Shown here piece by piece: positions 40,310-51,300 of a stretch of DNA of 64,000 nt (the stretch's first letter is position 1; each line of letters opens with the position of its first letter). The notes beneath the pieces are model-generated. The model worked only from the letters and a program-made list of their open reading frames with translations, did not search any database and was not told where the DNA came from. A program made the position numbers and the translations under genes. Origin of the DNA: Dendrophyllia cribrosa (taxonomy: Eukaryota > Cnidaria > Anthozoa > Scleractinia > Dendrophylliidae); assembly GCA_024195265.1 (NCBI GenBank), contig JAJLRJ010000014.1:20346093-20410092 (forward strand). The letters run 5' to 3'.

Positions 40310-42130
40310 TAAACCTTTAACTCCCAAGAGTGCCAAAAATCAAAATTCAAGAAAAATCTCAAATTATATTTTGTAAAATATTGAAAAATAAATGGTATCA
40401 TGCGAAAATACTGCCGAAGAGCTTTTATTCGAATGGTCACACAATAGGATTTCGTCCACAGACTCAAAAGTTAGAACAAATGGTACCATGCAAAAGTACT
40501 GCTTTTAAAAGAGGTTTCATTTGAATGGTCACACCATAGGATTTCATCAACAGACTCAAAAGTTAGAACAAATGGTACCATGCAAAAGTACTGCTGAAGA
40601 GGTTTTATTCGAATGGTCACACAATAGGATTTCGTCCACAGACTCAAAAGTTAGAACAAATGGTACCATGCAAAAGTACTGCTTTTAAAAGAGGTTTCAT
40701 TTGAATGGTCACACCATAGGATTTCATCAACAGACTCAAAAGTTTGAACAAATGGTACCATGCAAAAGTACTGCTGAAGAGGTTTCATTTGAATGGTCAC
40801 ACCATAGGATTTCATCCACAGACTCAAAAGTTAGAACAAATGGTACAGTATGTTGCCCAGTTTCCGGCCACTTTAGTTTGTAATCGCTATAACTCCTTTG
40901 TTTTGCACGGAAAATTTCTCAATTTCCTTTCAAAGACAGTTCATTTACTTACCTTTAAAACGTTAAATGGTTGGCGACCTTCCCCAAGTATTAAAGAAAT
41001 TATACCATTTTTCGCAAAACTAGTAAGTTGCCCAGTTTCCGGCCAGCTAGCCCAGTTTCCGGCCACCGACTTAAAGTAAATTTTCCTTGAAACCGCTCGA
41101 CGTAAACCGACTTGTAAGTCCCTTGATAATAGTGGTCGCCTAGTTATAAATATCAGGTAAGTTTCAATATTAAGCTTTGTCGCCTACTGTTTTACTATTC
41201 AAAATACGTATGACCTTAGTGACCCGGAAGCGTGTCTTCCGCAGTTTGTTGACAGACTACTACAAAAACAAATCATGACTTACGTACTTTTAGTCACGCT
41301 ATACATGCATAAGCTGTTGTTAATTCGTAATCTTTGTTACACTAACACATGTATCTTTAATTTCTCGACCAGGAAATTTTAATATTCGGTTCTTTCACTT
41401 AATAAGAAATAGGTTTTGAGCAATGTGTCTTTTAGTGGCCGGAAACTGGCACACTAGGTCGAAATCTTCGCTGAGAGTTGACTGCTAAAATTTCAGGAAC
41501 AGCCCTATTCCAGCTGACGATGATAGATTCCCTAATCACTTTCATCTTTAATCTAATATTTGTCCAAAAATTATGAAGCTCCTTGAGATATTTCCTGTGA
41601 AACGAGCTATTTGTTTATCTACGGTAGTTTTGATGTGCAGTGAAACGAGCCAAAATTAATCGCTAAACGTTCAATCACCTGGACAAAACATTTCCTTCCT
41701 CAGCCGTTCCTTGTTCAAAAAGAACGCCAAAACCACCAATGTGTAGCGGAAATGTTCGTCTTTCTTTCGGAACGCTTCGGTGGACGAAAATTTAAAACTC
41801 CGACGAACATAACCGACGTAATTGTTTTTTGGCCGGAAACTGGTACTGGCCGGAAACTGGGCAACACACTGTACCATCCAAAAGTACTGCTGAAGAGGTT
41901 TCATTTGAATGGTCACACCATAGGATTTCATCCACAGACTCAAAAGTTAGAACAAATGGTACCATGCAAAAGTACTGCTGAAGAGGTTTCATTTGAATGG
42001 TCACACCATAGGATTTCATCCACAGACTCAAAAGTTAGAACAAATGGTACCATGCAAAAGTACTGCTGAAGAGGTTTCATTTGAATGGTCACACCATAGG
42101 ATTTCATCCACAGACTCAAAAGTTAGAACT
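40310..42130 (-). repeat. 87-bp tandem array, minus orientation, split by a 1-kb transposon
   Basis: About five units (40420-40846) and three units (41871-42130) belong to one array. It starts in the AT-rich tail (GTGCCAAAAATCAAAATTCA) and is read in the opposite direction to the arrays at 12-15.7 kb. The junction units are restored when 40847-41870 and one GTAC are removed. Confidence 0.85.
40847..41870. mobile_element. 1024-bp transposon with GTAC duplication and subterminal CCGGAAACTGG repeats
   Basis: The inverted ends AGT(A/G)TGTTGCCCAGTTTCC are about 23 bp long. GTAC lies on both sides (40843-40846 and 41871-41874), where the satellite normally reads GGTACCAT. CCCAGTTTCCGGCC or its inverse recurs internally near 41035, 41050, 41435, 41832 and 41848. 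No transposase frame is present. Four-bp duplications occur in Sola and Ginger-type elements, but the superfamily is undetermined. Confidence 0.85.
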
Positions 42131-42369
42131 ACCTTAGCCGTGGAAGGGTGAATGTAAAGTTAAAATATGCTAAACAGTAAGGGCATAAAAATCATTGAGA
42201 CCAGATGACGCATAATTACATTTTCGTTGCTTGTATAAATATTGGTGATTTTAGTCTATTAAAATAATTTTTAAGTTAGATGAGCCGGATTCGGAGAATG
42301 TACTTGTTAAACAAATAGAGAGATTTTATACGGCGCATACACTTTAACCTGAGCAGAAATGTTTATCTT

Positions 42370-42996
42370 TCAACAAGGTTCATTGTTATTAAAGAACGCG
42401 ACAGCCGGTGAATTTTGCTCAACATCAGATTCGAGATCAGAATTTTCAGTTGTTATTTCTTGTCGTTGTGCAGAGCTTAGCCTCAAATATCTGCAATTTT
42501 TAATGGACTCCGTGTTTACGGGCTCTTTCTTTGCCAAATCCATCTGAACCTGACAAACTTGTATTTCTTTCAAGTCTTTTTCGACGTTTTTGTACAAAGG
42601 TGGAAAATAATATGGCGAGCGTGGTAATTGTGTTTCCTCCTCGGCATAAACGGTCGAATGTTTTCCTTGCATTTCAGCAGGGTGCATTGTTTCTTGCACA
42701 ACAGGTTTTTTAATATCTCTTTCTGTTCTTCTTGCAGTTCGCCTCGAAGAGAGTTTCTTTCGTTCTTTTAAAAACAAATTATGACGCGCGAAATCTTTCC
42801 TCTCCAGCGATAATCGTTGATTCACGTCCTTTCTTTCGCGTTGAATTTGCTTTTCCAAGTTCTCGTATTTTCTCTGTTCAGCAGAAAATGAGCTGTTAAA
42901 TTTTCTCTGGGTCGAGTTTTCAAGAGCTGGCAAAACAACGTCTATGTCAGATCTCGAGAATATCATTTCTTCTCCTTGTAAATACTGACCATCCAT
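42370..42996 (-). CDS. Uncharacterised basic coiled-coil protein, 208 aa, intronless
   Basis: The reading frame starts at ATG 42996 (MDGQYLQGEEM) and ends at 42370. An in-frame TAA lies about 58 nt upstream, so no upstream exon is needed to open the frame. Residues about 36-90 are rich in Glu, Lys and Arg with heptad-like Leu (EQRKYENLEKQIQRERKDV, then ERKDFARHNLFLKERKK), indicating a coiled coil followed by an Arg-rich basic stretch. The C-terminal third is acidic (TTENSDLESDVEQN). There is no signal peptide or membrane segment. I do not recognise the family. The neighbouring gene upstream (48.3-51.7 kb) is also intronless and on the same strand. Codon use and composition look like coding sequence, unlike the AT-rich random frames nearby. 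It could also be the only intact exon of a longer gene. Confidence 0.6.
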   Translation of the reverse strand: MDGQYLQGEEMIFSRSDIDVVLPALENSTQRKFNSSFSAEQRKYENLEKQIQRERKDVNQRLSLERKDFARHNLFLKERKKLSSRRTARRTERDIKKPVVQETMHPAEMQGKHSTVYAEEETQLPRSPYYFPPLYKNVEKDLKEIQVCQVQMDLAKKEPVNTESIKNCRYLRLSSAQRQEITTENSDLESDVEQNSPAVAFFNNNEPC

Positions 42997-43049
42997 CTCT
43001 TCGCGAATTTGATTATATTCCGACAAACCACCATAAAAAAAACACAAAT

Positions 43050-44250
43050 GCGTTTATCTTGGCAACTAACCCAAACGGAGATATTCCATCGCAAAAATTG
43101 ACAAATATACATACATTTAATCTTCTGTCGTGTTTTCGCTTCTTATTTGCAGACGTTCTCAACAGAGCCGCGTTACAGATAAATTGCCTTAGCAATATTT
43201 TCAAACTCCTGTGTGCATTTTGCATATAAATAGAGGAATTTCTATAAGACCAGGTGCTAAAACCACTGGGAACCTCACTAAAACCAGTTATTAAATCTTG
43301 CGCCTGACAGCGTTTTGACGTTAATTTCTCAAACAGTATATTTTATCTTCATATTTCAGATATTTCGTTTAGCTGACGAGAGTTTAATTCAACATTCGCC
43401 GGACAAATTTATTGATAAAGTAGATATGTTTTCGTTTGAAAGACCAGCTGTTATTTTTTTTGTGTTTTCTCTTTTGTTATGACAATTATCTGACGTCGCT
43501 AAGTGAGTCTCATATTTACATCCTTTTAGCGTAGGGAATTATTTACAGTTTGATGACCGAGTGTTTTTCTCGCATTGAAAATTAAAACAAACTCTACGCG
43601 GCTCGAATGCAATAAATTTCAAAGTGGACCAAAAACGTTTGTCTCGCACTTTGAATGTTTTTCAACCTTATATGTGTTTATATTCAGCAATAAAGCCATC
43701 AAACATAACTTTCCTGTGATGCTATTTGTTTATTACTATTCTGCAAAAGCGAAATTTCAAGTAGTAGAGCTCTGAAGCTCACCTTCAACGTGGTTTTTCA
43801 CATCATATGCAGAAACGTACCCGCAGTTCAGTTCAGTTATCAATATGGGGGCCCACGCGACAGAGAAAAACTAAAATAAGAGCATTTAGAATTTTTAAAG
43901 CACTTACTTGTGCATTGAAAGCTATTAACAGTTTCCACAGAAAATGTTATGGATTGCGCTGGCGTGTGTTCCTCCTTGTTTTTAGTTTTGGCTGTCGTTT
44001 CAAGTCCACAAAAGGTAAAAACAAAACAAAAGGTATTGCTTATTTTTACTCTTCCGCTCGCTTCCTTTTCCTTTCCTCTCACTTTTGTGTGATATTTAGG
44101 CTGATCGTGGTCATAAAATCCTTGTTTGAGTGTTGTTTTAGTGAAAATGCTGTAATTTTCATCAGAAAAAAATGAGCTATTGGTAGTTTGCATGTTGGGG
44201 GTCAGAAACAATAGAAATCGTTTGCATAAAAATAGAATTTTATCCCCAAA
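43050..44250. other. No supported gene
   Basis: Two frames of 180 and 122 aa overlap here on opposite strands, but both have AT-rich, low-coding character. The longer one runs into the foldback at 44268. Neither resembles a known protein. Confidence 0.35.
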
Positions 44251-44267
44251 GGATGACATGGCCGCCG

Positions 44268-44512
44268 TGCAATAGTCCTTTTTACAGTTGTGTGCTTGGT
44301 GGCCGTACCTTTGAGTGGAAGCGAGGCTGAAGGTGACCTTGCTTTGATACAAACCTTTCTGCCTTTCATATGTTAATGTTTTTCTCATGCTAACTAGCTA
44401 AATTTACATCTGAAAAGCTCCAAGGTCTGTATCATAGCAAGGTCACCTTCAGCCTCGCTTCCACTCAAAGGCCAGGACACTAAGAAGACAACTGTAAAAT
44501 GGACTATTCTCA
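44268..44512. mobile_element. Foldback with arms of about 95 bp, ends AATAGTCC
   Basis: Left AATAGTCCTTTTTACAGTTG ... AGGCTGAAGGTGACCTTGCT and right AGCAAGGTCACCTTCAGCCT ... GGACTATT are inverted. TA at the edges suggests a TA target. Confidence 0.75.
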
Positions 44513-44519
44513 AAAACAG

Positions 44520-46210
44520 AATTACGCGACCGTCTGCACAGTACATTTAGACCGTACAAAAGTTCACAAAAACAACTTTTTCTCCGCCTAGAATAACTAG
44601 TACGACTACTTTCCGAATAAAATACACCTGTTGCTTATTAAAAATTGCCCGAGAAAGTGATTTGGAAATCAAAATTGCAAAAAATACACAAACATATTTG
44701 CATAAGGCCACCCGAGTGAAGTTAGAACTATAAAATCCAAGTCTTGTTTTGTTTACATAAAATCGCTTTTCGACCTATGTAATGAATGAACAAACACATA
44801 AAAATGGACAACACAATCTTCTTTTGAATCGAAAAATTTTATTCAAATCAGTATAAGATAAGTTAAAACGCGAACCATTTATAACGCATCGAGGCCGAGC
44901 TGTTTTCGATGAAAGAAATTGTGAAACGACTGAATTTGAGCACGTTTTATAAACAATTCTCCAAAACTAACAAGAACACTAAGAAAAAGTCAATCACAGA
45001 TTGATATCAACATAAATTCCCATCGAAAAATGTAATTTGTTTTACCTTTAAGAAATTCTTTACATCTCCGCTTCTTCAGTTCTGAAATCCGAAGTGCGAA
45101 ACATCTCCCCGCATTGCCCCCGCATTGATTAAAACGTATGAAGTTCCTCAAAGCAAGGTTTTATCCCTGAAAGCTCTTCTTTTTCCACCATAGCGGCTTC
45201 TAAGTATCCCTTAATTAGTATACCTGTCTTGAGTAGCAAACCGCGAAAAACTGCAGGGAAAAACGACCGTAATTTGAAACGGTTTTCTCCGCTAAACACG
45301 GCAAAACATCAGAGTGTTTACCGAGCTGACGTGACATTCGGCCGTGTAGCCGCGCGAAAAACAAAGCCTCGCTTTGGTTTCAAAATTGCTAAGATCCCGA
45401 TGTTGTGTGGCGTCATACGCGCATGTTTCGAGACGTCATACGCGCCCGCGAGTTAGCCTTGCGCGACGCTCCGCCCGACACACATGTCACGAACGCGCGC
45501 CCGCAAAACATTCCGCTAGCCATGACCATGAAAAATGACAGGTTCTTTGAGTATGGGGCTCCGCAGCTGACCTTCGGCCCGCGAGAGCTCCGCTACAAAA
45601 TAACGAGTAGCTATAAGCAACTGTAAGCAAGAGCTTATTTCATGCTCTTATGACGTGAAGGAATAATAAACCTTACTTCATGCACTTTCAGGCTCTGGCG
45701 GCCAACTGTCTTCATCTTGTTGCCATCTGGGATGAGTGGGACAGGATGATAACTCATCGCGGAGAATGGCAATTGTTCTCGCGACATTTACTTACAGTCC
45801 ATGAAAGTTTGTAGGTCTGTTATATTGCTCATGGTTATTCAAAGATGCTCAGAAAGAGCGTCATTCATTGGTTACCAAGAACGCGCGGCAGTGCTCACTA
45901 TCGTACGTGGAATAGGCGAGGTAACCGAATCGTGCCATCGTTTTCTCTTTTGTTTCTTAAAATCGCACATTTACACGTATACAACACACACAAAAAAGAC
46001 AGAAGGCAAGAGATGACAAAAAGCTGCTTGTTCGGACAAAAGTTTATAGTAAAGTTTATAGTCCAACTAAGCAGCTTTTCGTCATTGGCTTGAGTACAAA
46101 AAGAATGAGCCAAAGCCAAACATCTACATGGTACTTCAGTTAGTGCATTGTTATATTTTAAAAAATAACTATTCATCGTAAATGTCACAGGGATTTCATG
46201 TATTGGTTTC
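44520..46210. other. Intergenic, with a CpG-richer patch at 45300-45600
   Basis: The patch has many CG dinucleotides (for example GCGCGACGCTCCGCCC) compared with the AT-rich surroundings. It could be a promoter or an eroded GC-rich repeat. No gene is supported. Confidence 0.3.
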
Positions 46211-46212
46211 TT

Positions 46213-46340
46213 AGACAAGAAACTTTACTCCACAGTGTCTCTCTCCACCCAGGTGTATAAATGGGTACCAGCGACAAAATGCTGGGGGTAACCCTGCGAT
46301 GGACAAGCATCCCATCCAGGGGGGAGTAGCAATATTCCTA
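46213..46340 (+). repeat. Retroposon-like 3' repeat, best-preserved copy
   Basis: It contains GTGTCTCTCTCCACCCAGGT, ATAAATGGGTACCAGCGACA, GCTGGGGGTAACCCTGCGAT and CATCCCATCCAGGGGGGAGT. It is the single-copy version of the array at 32.06-32.69 kb. Confidence 0.65.
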
Positions 46341-46374
46341 GTTGATTCATACTACAGAAACTGGGTTAAGTTCC

Positions 46375-46690
46375 AGTCATGTGGGTCACCTGTGGCTTGT
46401 GTGGGTCACCTGTGGCTTGTGTGGGTCACCTATGGCTCGTGTGGGTCACATGTGGCTCACGTGGGTCACCTGTGGCTCGTGTGGGTCACCTATGACTCAT
46501 GTGGGTCACCTGTGGCTCATGTGGGTCATCTGTGACTCGTGTGGGCTACCTATGGCTCATGTGGGTCACCTGTGGCTCGTGTGGGTCACCTGTGGCTCGT
46601 GTGGGTCACCTATGGCTCATGTGGGTCACCTGTGGCTCACGTGGGTCACCTGTGGCTCGTGTGGGTCACCTGTGGCCCGTCTGGAACTTT
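46375..46690 (+). repeat. 20-bp minisatellite, CACCTGTGGCTCGTGTGGGT
   Basis: Roughly fifteen units lie between the retroposon-like repeat and a LINE tail. The Cys/Gly/His-rich frames of 72-189 aa over it are repeat artefacts. Confidence 0.9.
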
Positions 46691-46779
46691 ACCTTATTCT
46701 TACCATGGATTTATTTTCAATTGTATCATTCCATTTCATCAGGAAGCCTGTCAGTAGCATCACCATACAGGTCTTGACC

Positions 46780-46950
46780 TGTAATCCCCAGGGAAGGAGG
46801 AAGAGGGGAAGGCCCAGGAACATGTGGCGTAGGGACACCGAGGCAGAAATGCAGAAAAGCAGTCGCTCCTGGAAGGAGTTGGAGAAGACAGCCCAGAGTC
46901 GAGTACGCTAGTGGAGCGTCGTCGATGGCCTATGCACCTCATGGGACTAT
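46780..46950 (+). mobile_element. 3' end of a non-LTR retrotransposon
   Basis: The frame encodes GRRKRGRPRNMWRRDTEAEM and then WKELEKTAQSRVR with a stop, followed in sequence by GGAGCGTCGTCGATGGCCTA. It has the same C-terminal pattern as at 26.4 kb. 5' truncated. Confidence 0.7.
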
Positions 46951-47384
46951 GGGCCTAAGTTAGCAAGTATATTTGATAAAATCAGCTTCTTTCACACCAC
47001 TCCTCACCAGTAAGCTTTCATGCACTGTAGTTATGACCATGTAGCAAAGTGTAGAGTGTAGGTAGCAGGATGGGTGGAAAGTACTGAAGGGAATATTCCA
47101 AAATATCAGTCAAATTCCATCAAGTGAGATTCCATAAAAATTGCCCTGTACCAAACATTGCAAGGAGTCATATAACAAAAAATTCCCCCTAATATATAAA
47201 AAATATGAAGCAATTTTAATTTCTAAAATTGAGGATTAAAAATCCCTGGCCGTTCCAATCCCCTTGAGAAAATGCGACCCCGAAAACTATTTGCATAGTT
47301 TAGTATGGGAAGTGAAAATGGCTTCTGTCCTGGTATACTGCTACACAAGGAATTCCACGTCATTGTATTAATCCTTTCAATCAT

Positions 47385-47590
47385 CGAGTATGTAGTGTAG
47401 TTCTAACTTTTGTGTCTGTAAACTATAAAATCCTATGGTGTGAACATTCAAAATGAAACTTCTTTAGCAGTACTTTTGCATGGGACCATTGTTTCATCTG
47501 TTTTTTCAAAATTTTCAAAATATAAGCTTAAGCTTAAATTTGGGATTTTTCTTTCTTTATTTTTTTTTAAATTTTTGGCACTCTTCGGAG
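47385..47590 (+). repeat. Diverged single copy of the 87-bp element
   Basis: ATGTAGTGTAGTTCTAACTT, CCTATGGTGTGAACATTCAA and GCAGTACTTTTGCATGGGAC are followed by the AT-rich tail with TTTGGCACTCTTCGG. Confidence 0.7.
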
Positions 47591-47869
47591 TTATTAAAAG
47601 TGTAAAACCGAAAGACAAAGACTTTTACATCTTTGTTTTTTAAAAGCTATCGTGTCTTTGTAGTTGTATTGTTTAGTCCCATTTTGTTTTTGATATTGTG
47701 TATCAGTAAAGAAGGACAGAACCCGAAAATACGTCCAGCCCAAGGCTAAATTATATCGCAACTTAATATTTGCGAGTAGACAAAAAAAATTAACTACGAG
47801 ACTGCTTATGCTAAAGTGCAAAAAAGAAAAATTAACTCACCTATTTGCCTTTTGTGATTTGAAGTATGA

Positions 47870-48327
47870 CAACATGACAGGAAGTAATTTGAAATCTTTC
47901 CGGCAAGATTTCAAATTTCTTCCTGTCGCCATATTTTTTTATCACATCCCCGTCATGTAAGGAAACTAATTTGTACCTATCAGTCTCATTAGGAGCCGCA
48001 AGCCGCGAGAAGCGCGGGCGCAGAGGAAAATTTGCAACAGAGGCCCTAATCCCTCCTCGTGTTTACTAATTTGCATAATTAGTACACTATGATTTGAGGG
48101 ATAAAGACAGACTCCCGGACAGACTGCTTGAGACTAATCCTATATAATATCTGATACACATACGACATATACTTACTTAGAAGAGTGAAATAGAAAGCCA
48201 ACTCGTCCCAGTTTGATGAAGCTGATTAGCAGAGGTCCTGTCCAAAGTTAATGATCACTCGCCAATTCAAGAAAACGTGAAAAAAGAATGCAGTTAGTGT
48301 CTCCATTTACAAAAGAATTAAAGTCTA
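47870..48327. other. Downstream flank of the MGNCC gene
   Basis: A small hairpin (AGGAAGTAATTTGAAATC / GATTTCAAATTTCTTCCT) lies at 47880-47929 and a GC-rich repeat fragment (CGCGAGAAGCGCGGGCGC) near 48005. No canonical AATAAA for the gene was found here by eye. Confidence 0.35.
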
Positions 48328-51300
48328 TCAGTGGTGGCCACACTCGTCCACTATCTGATCCATAAGGTCAAGTTCCTCGGAGGTGTAAACGATTCCTGGA
48401 CTCCATTTCTGAGCGCATGCGTGGCTGTATTTCTCAGTAGCTGTTCCAGCGGTTTCTCTATAAGATGCCATGCTCGGTGAACTGTCAGTCACTGCGTCAT
48501 TGGATAATCTATGAGCTCCAGCCCTTTTCCCTTCCGCGTTGGGTTCGTTAGTTTCCATCTCAATCTCTGCCATGAGTTTTAGATCCTCGGCATCATAAAT
48601 AGGTTCAAAAGTGTTACTCTGAACGCATGAACTGTTTTTTCTGTCGTCCATAGCGACTTTCCTATTGCCTGTCATGCGTTGTTGTCCTGTGTCACCGCCT
48701 TCCTTGACCTCTCTCATAAGTTGTTTATCCTCCTCGTCGTAAACAAGTTTCGAGCCGCTCTGATCACATGGAAGGCTATGTCTGCCAACTGAAGGAACAG
48801 CAGTTTTCTGATTGCATGTAATGCATTGATGTCTTGTCTCAAAGCCTTCCTCAGCCTCCCTCATAAGTTGTGGATTCTCCTTGTCGTAAACAAGTCTCGA
48901 ACCTCTCTGATCGCATGCAAGGCTTTGTCTGCCAACTGAAGGAACGACGGCTTTCTGATTAAGTGACATACGTAGTTTTCTCGTGTTGTAGGTCTCATCG
49001 ATCTCTTTCATAAGATTAAGCTCCTCTGAGTCATAAACAGGCCCAGAATTCCTCGAGGCCACCCCTAGTAGTCGTGTATTAGGTGCACTCTGGACAAAAA
49101 TAACTGGTCGCTTTGTTTTGCGCTTTGGAGTAGAAGGCGGCCGCGGTACTCTTGCGTCCTGTAAACTTGAAGTTAAATGTTTAACTTCACGGGAAGACTC
49201 CGTGCAATTCACTTTAGAAGATCTTGCCGCCATAGGCCGCAGTGCATCTCCAATGACAATGGAGGAAGAACTGTCGCAATTCTGGGTCGCAACACTAGAA
49301 CTACTATCTTTAGCACCCAGTAATTCAGAAGGCGAGCCACCAGTGTCAACACACGAATGCGCTGCAAGCTGTTTCGACTCACTGATGCTTGATCGATTAA
49401 CGGCCGCAGCTTTCTTCATTGACGTAAGCGTGCTCTCTCTACCTATACTGCTTAGCTTTGCTCCTGTCTTTTTGCTGTCATGGTTAGAGGAGATTCCTGC
49501 TAAAGATCTCCTGTTAAACGCTGGAGTTTCAGAATTCTTGCTAAAAGCTCTATCCATTTCAATTTCTTCTGGTCTCTTCGGTTTCCTTATGAAGTTTGTC
49601 TTTGGGCGAGCCCCTGTGCCAGAATTCAGTGGGACTGGTCTTTTTGGAACGATTTCTCTAGAACTCTTTTGTATACCATCACTTTGTTGTCCCAAAGCGG
49701 AGGGTCTGCGGCGTGGACCTGAGACAGATTTCTCGTCCATATTCATTGTTAAATCACGTTTGGGATTTCTTGTCTTTGGTCGTTGGAATGCGCCATACCA
49801 GTTTAATTTCGCCGTCGTCGGAATCTCATCATTTACCATAGTATTAACATCCATCACCACTTTCTCTTCATCAAGTGTTTGTGCCGGAATTGTAGAATAA
49901 TTCCTTTTGGAGCGTAAAACTGCGTTGGGAGTGGGAGGCATTGTCTCATTGGAATCACCCTGGATATCAAGGTGGAGAATATTGACGGTATCTTGGGCTG
50001 ATTGCTGTTCCTTATTCGCGTGTGAAGCTGTGTTAGACTGGATCCGTTCATCTGATGCGTCTGGGGCAGTCAACAGAATACATTCTATGTCATTCTCTAA
50101 GTCTTCATCCTCCTGTTGTGGTGTACTCATGCAATCTTCTTCCGCTACTGTCACGCAATCCAGTTTTGGGCGTGGTAATACAACAGAGGTACTAGAGATT
50201 GCTTCGTTTGATTTATCAGAGAAGTCTTCACTCAAAATATAATCTATATCGTTTGCCAGCTCGTTGTCATCAATTTTCTTGGTGTTTATTGTGGATTCTC
50301 TCTTCTGAATCGCTGCTGTGAACAAGTTCTCCAGCGTTTGGAATTCTGAACCAGAACATGATCCATCTGATTCTGAATCATGATCTACACGCGGCGATAC
50401 TGTACCGGAACTGGTTTTCTTTGAATCCTTAGTGAGGATATCATTGGTAAGGCTATTGTCGAAGTCTTTATCTAAATCATTATCAACCTGTGGTGAGGCT
50501 GCACTTAATTCTTTAACGAGGACTCTGTCTTTCTCTAAACCGTTATCTACCGGCGAAGACACTGCGTGGAAACGTAGTTCATTTGATCGCTCATTGGGGA
50601 TACCGTCATCAGAGATGCTGTCAGCATCATCCATTAGCTCTTCATCTACTTCTGATGAAACGGTGTCCGCTACAGATGCAGTTAACGCGACAGTTGAATC
50701 CACTTCAGTTACTTCCTCTTCTATAATTGTCAATGTCATCCTTTGTACACCTGTGGTGTCTTTCTCCTGGGGTAGCTGCGCTGGACCAGAGGTGGGTGGC
50801 ATGATTTCTTCACTTGCGTCCCCTTTGAAAGGATCTTGTTTGAGCATATCTTGTATTTCTTTTGCCACTCGCATGTCTTCTTCATCCATTGGTTTTAAAT
50901 TCTTTGTTATACATGTTGGTACTGACACAGAATATACATCTAATGGAACACCTACCGAATCATCACATTCAACTTCTCCTTCAATAATGTTCACGGTATG
51001 CATCCGTTCCTTTCTCCTTCGCCAGTGTGGAAAAGCACCCGAACTGCAGCTTGCTCCAGCTGGTTCATCAACGTACTGCGGTAACGTAAGACCATTGTTT
51101 CGTGCTGCGCCGGAGTTCGACGAGGCTGTTCCTGCTTTCAGATCTTCTTCATCCGGGATTTCACGTTCTACAATACTGTCGATGTTATCAGTCAGCATGA
51201 TCGCATCTTTGTATCTGGGTTTACGTTTGGAATCTTTCTTCCTGAGCCTGGGGATTGCACTAGAATAACTCGGATGCGATTCTAGCACGTTTGAACTGTA

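Noticed and set aside
43840..44388. 182-aa minus-strand frame
   Set aside because: Its N-terminal part lies in the 44268-44512 foldback and the rest is low-complexity AT-rich translation without family resemblance.
46342..46911. 189-aa plus-strand frame
   Set aside because: Most of it is the 20-bp minisatellite; only the last 45 residues, a LINE tail, are meaningful.
49118..51268. Long plus-strand frames of 260 and 278 aa
   Set aside because: They lie opposite the 1122-aa minus-strand gene and follow its composition in antisense; no domain is visible in them.
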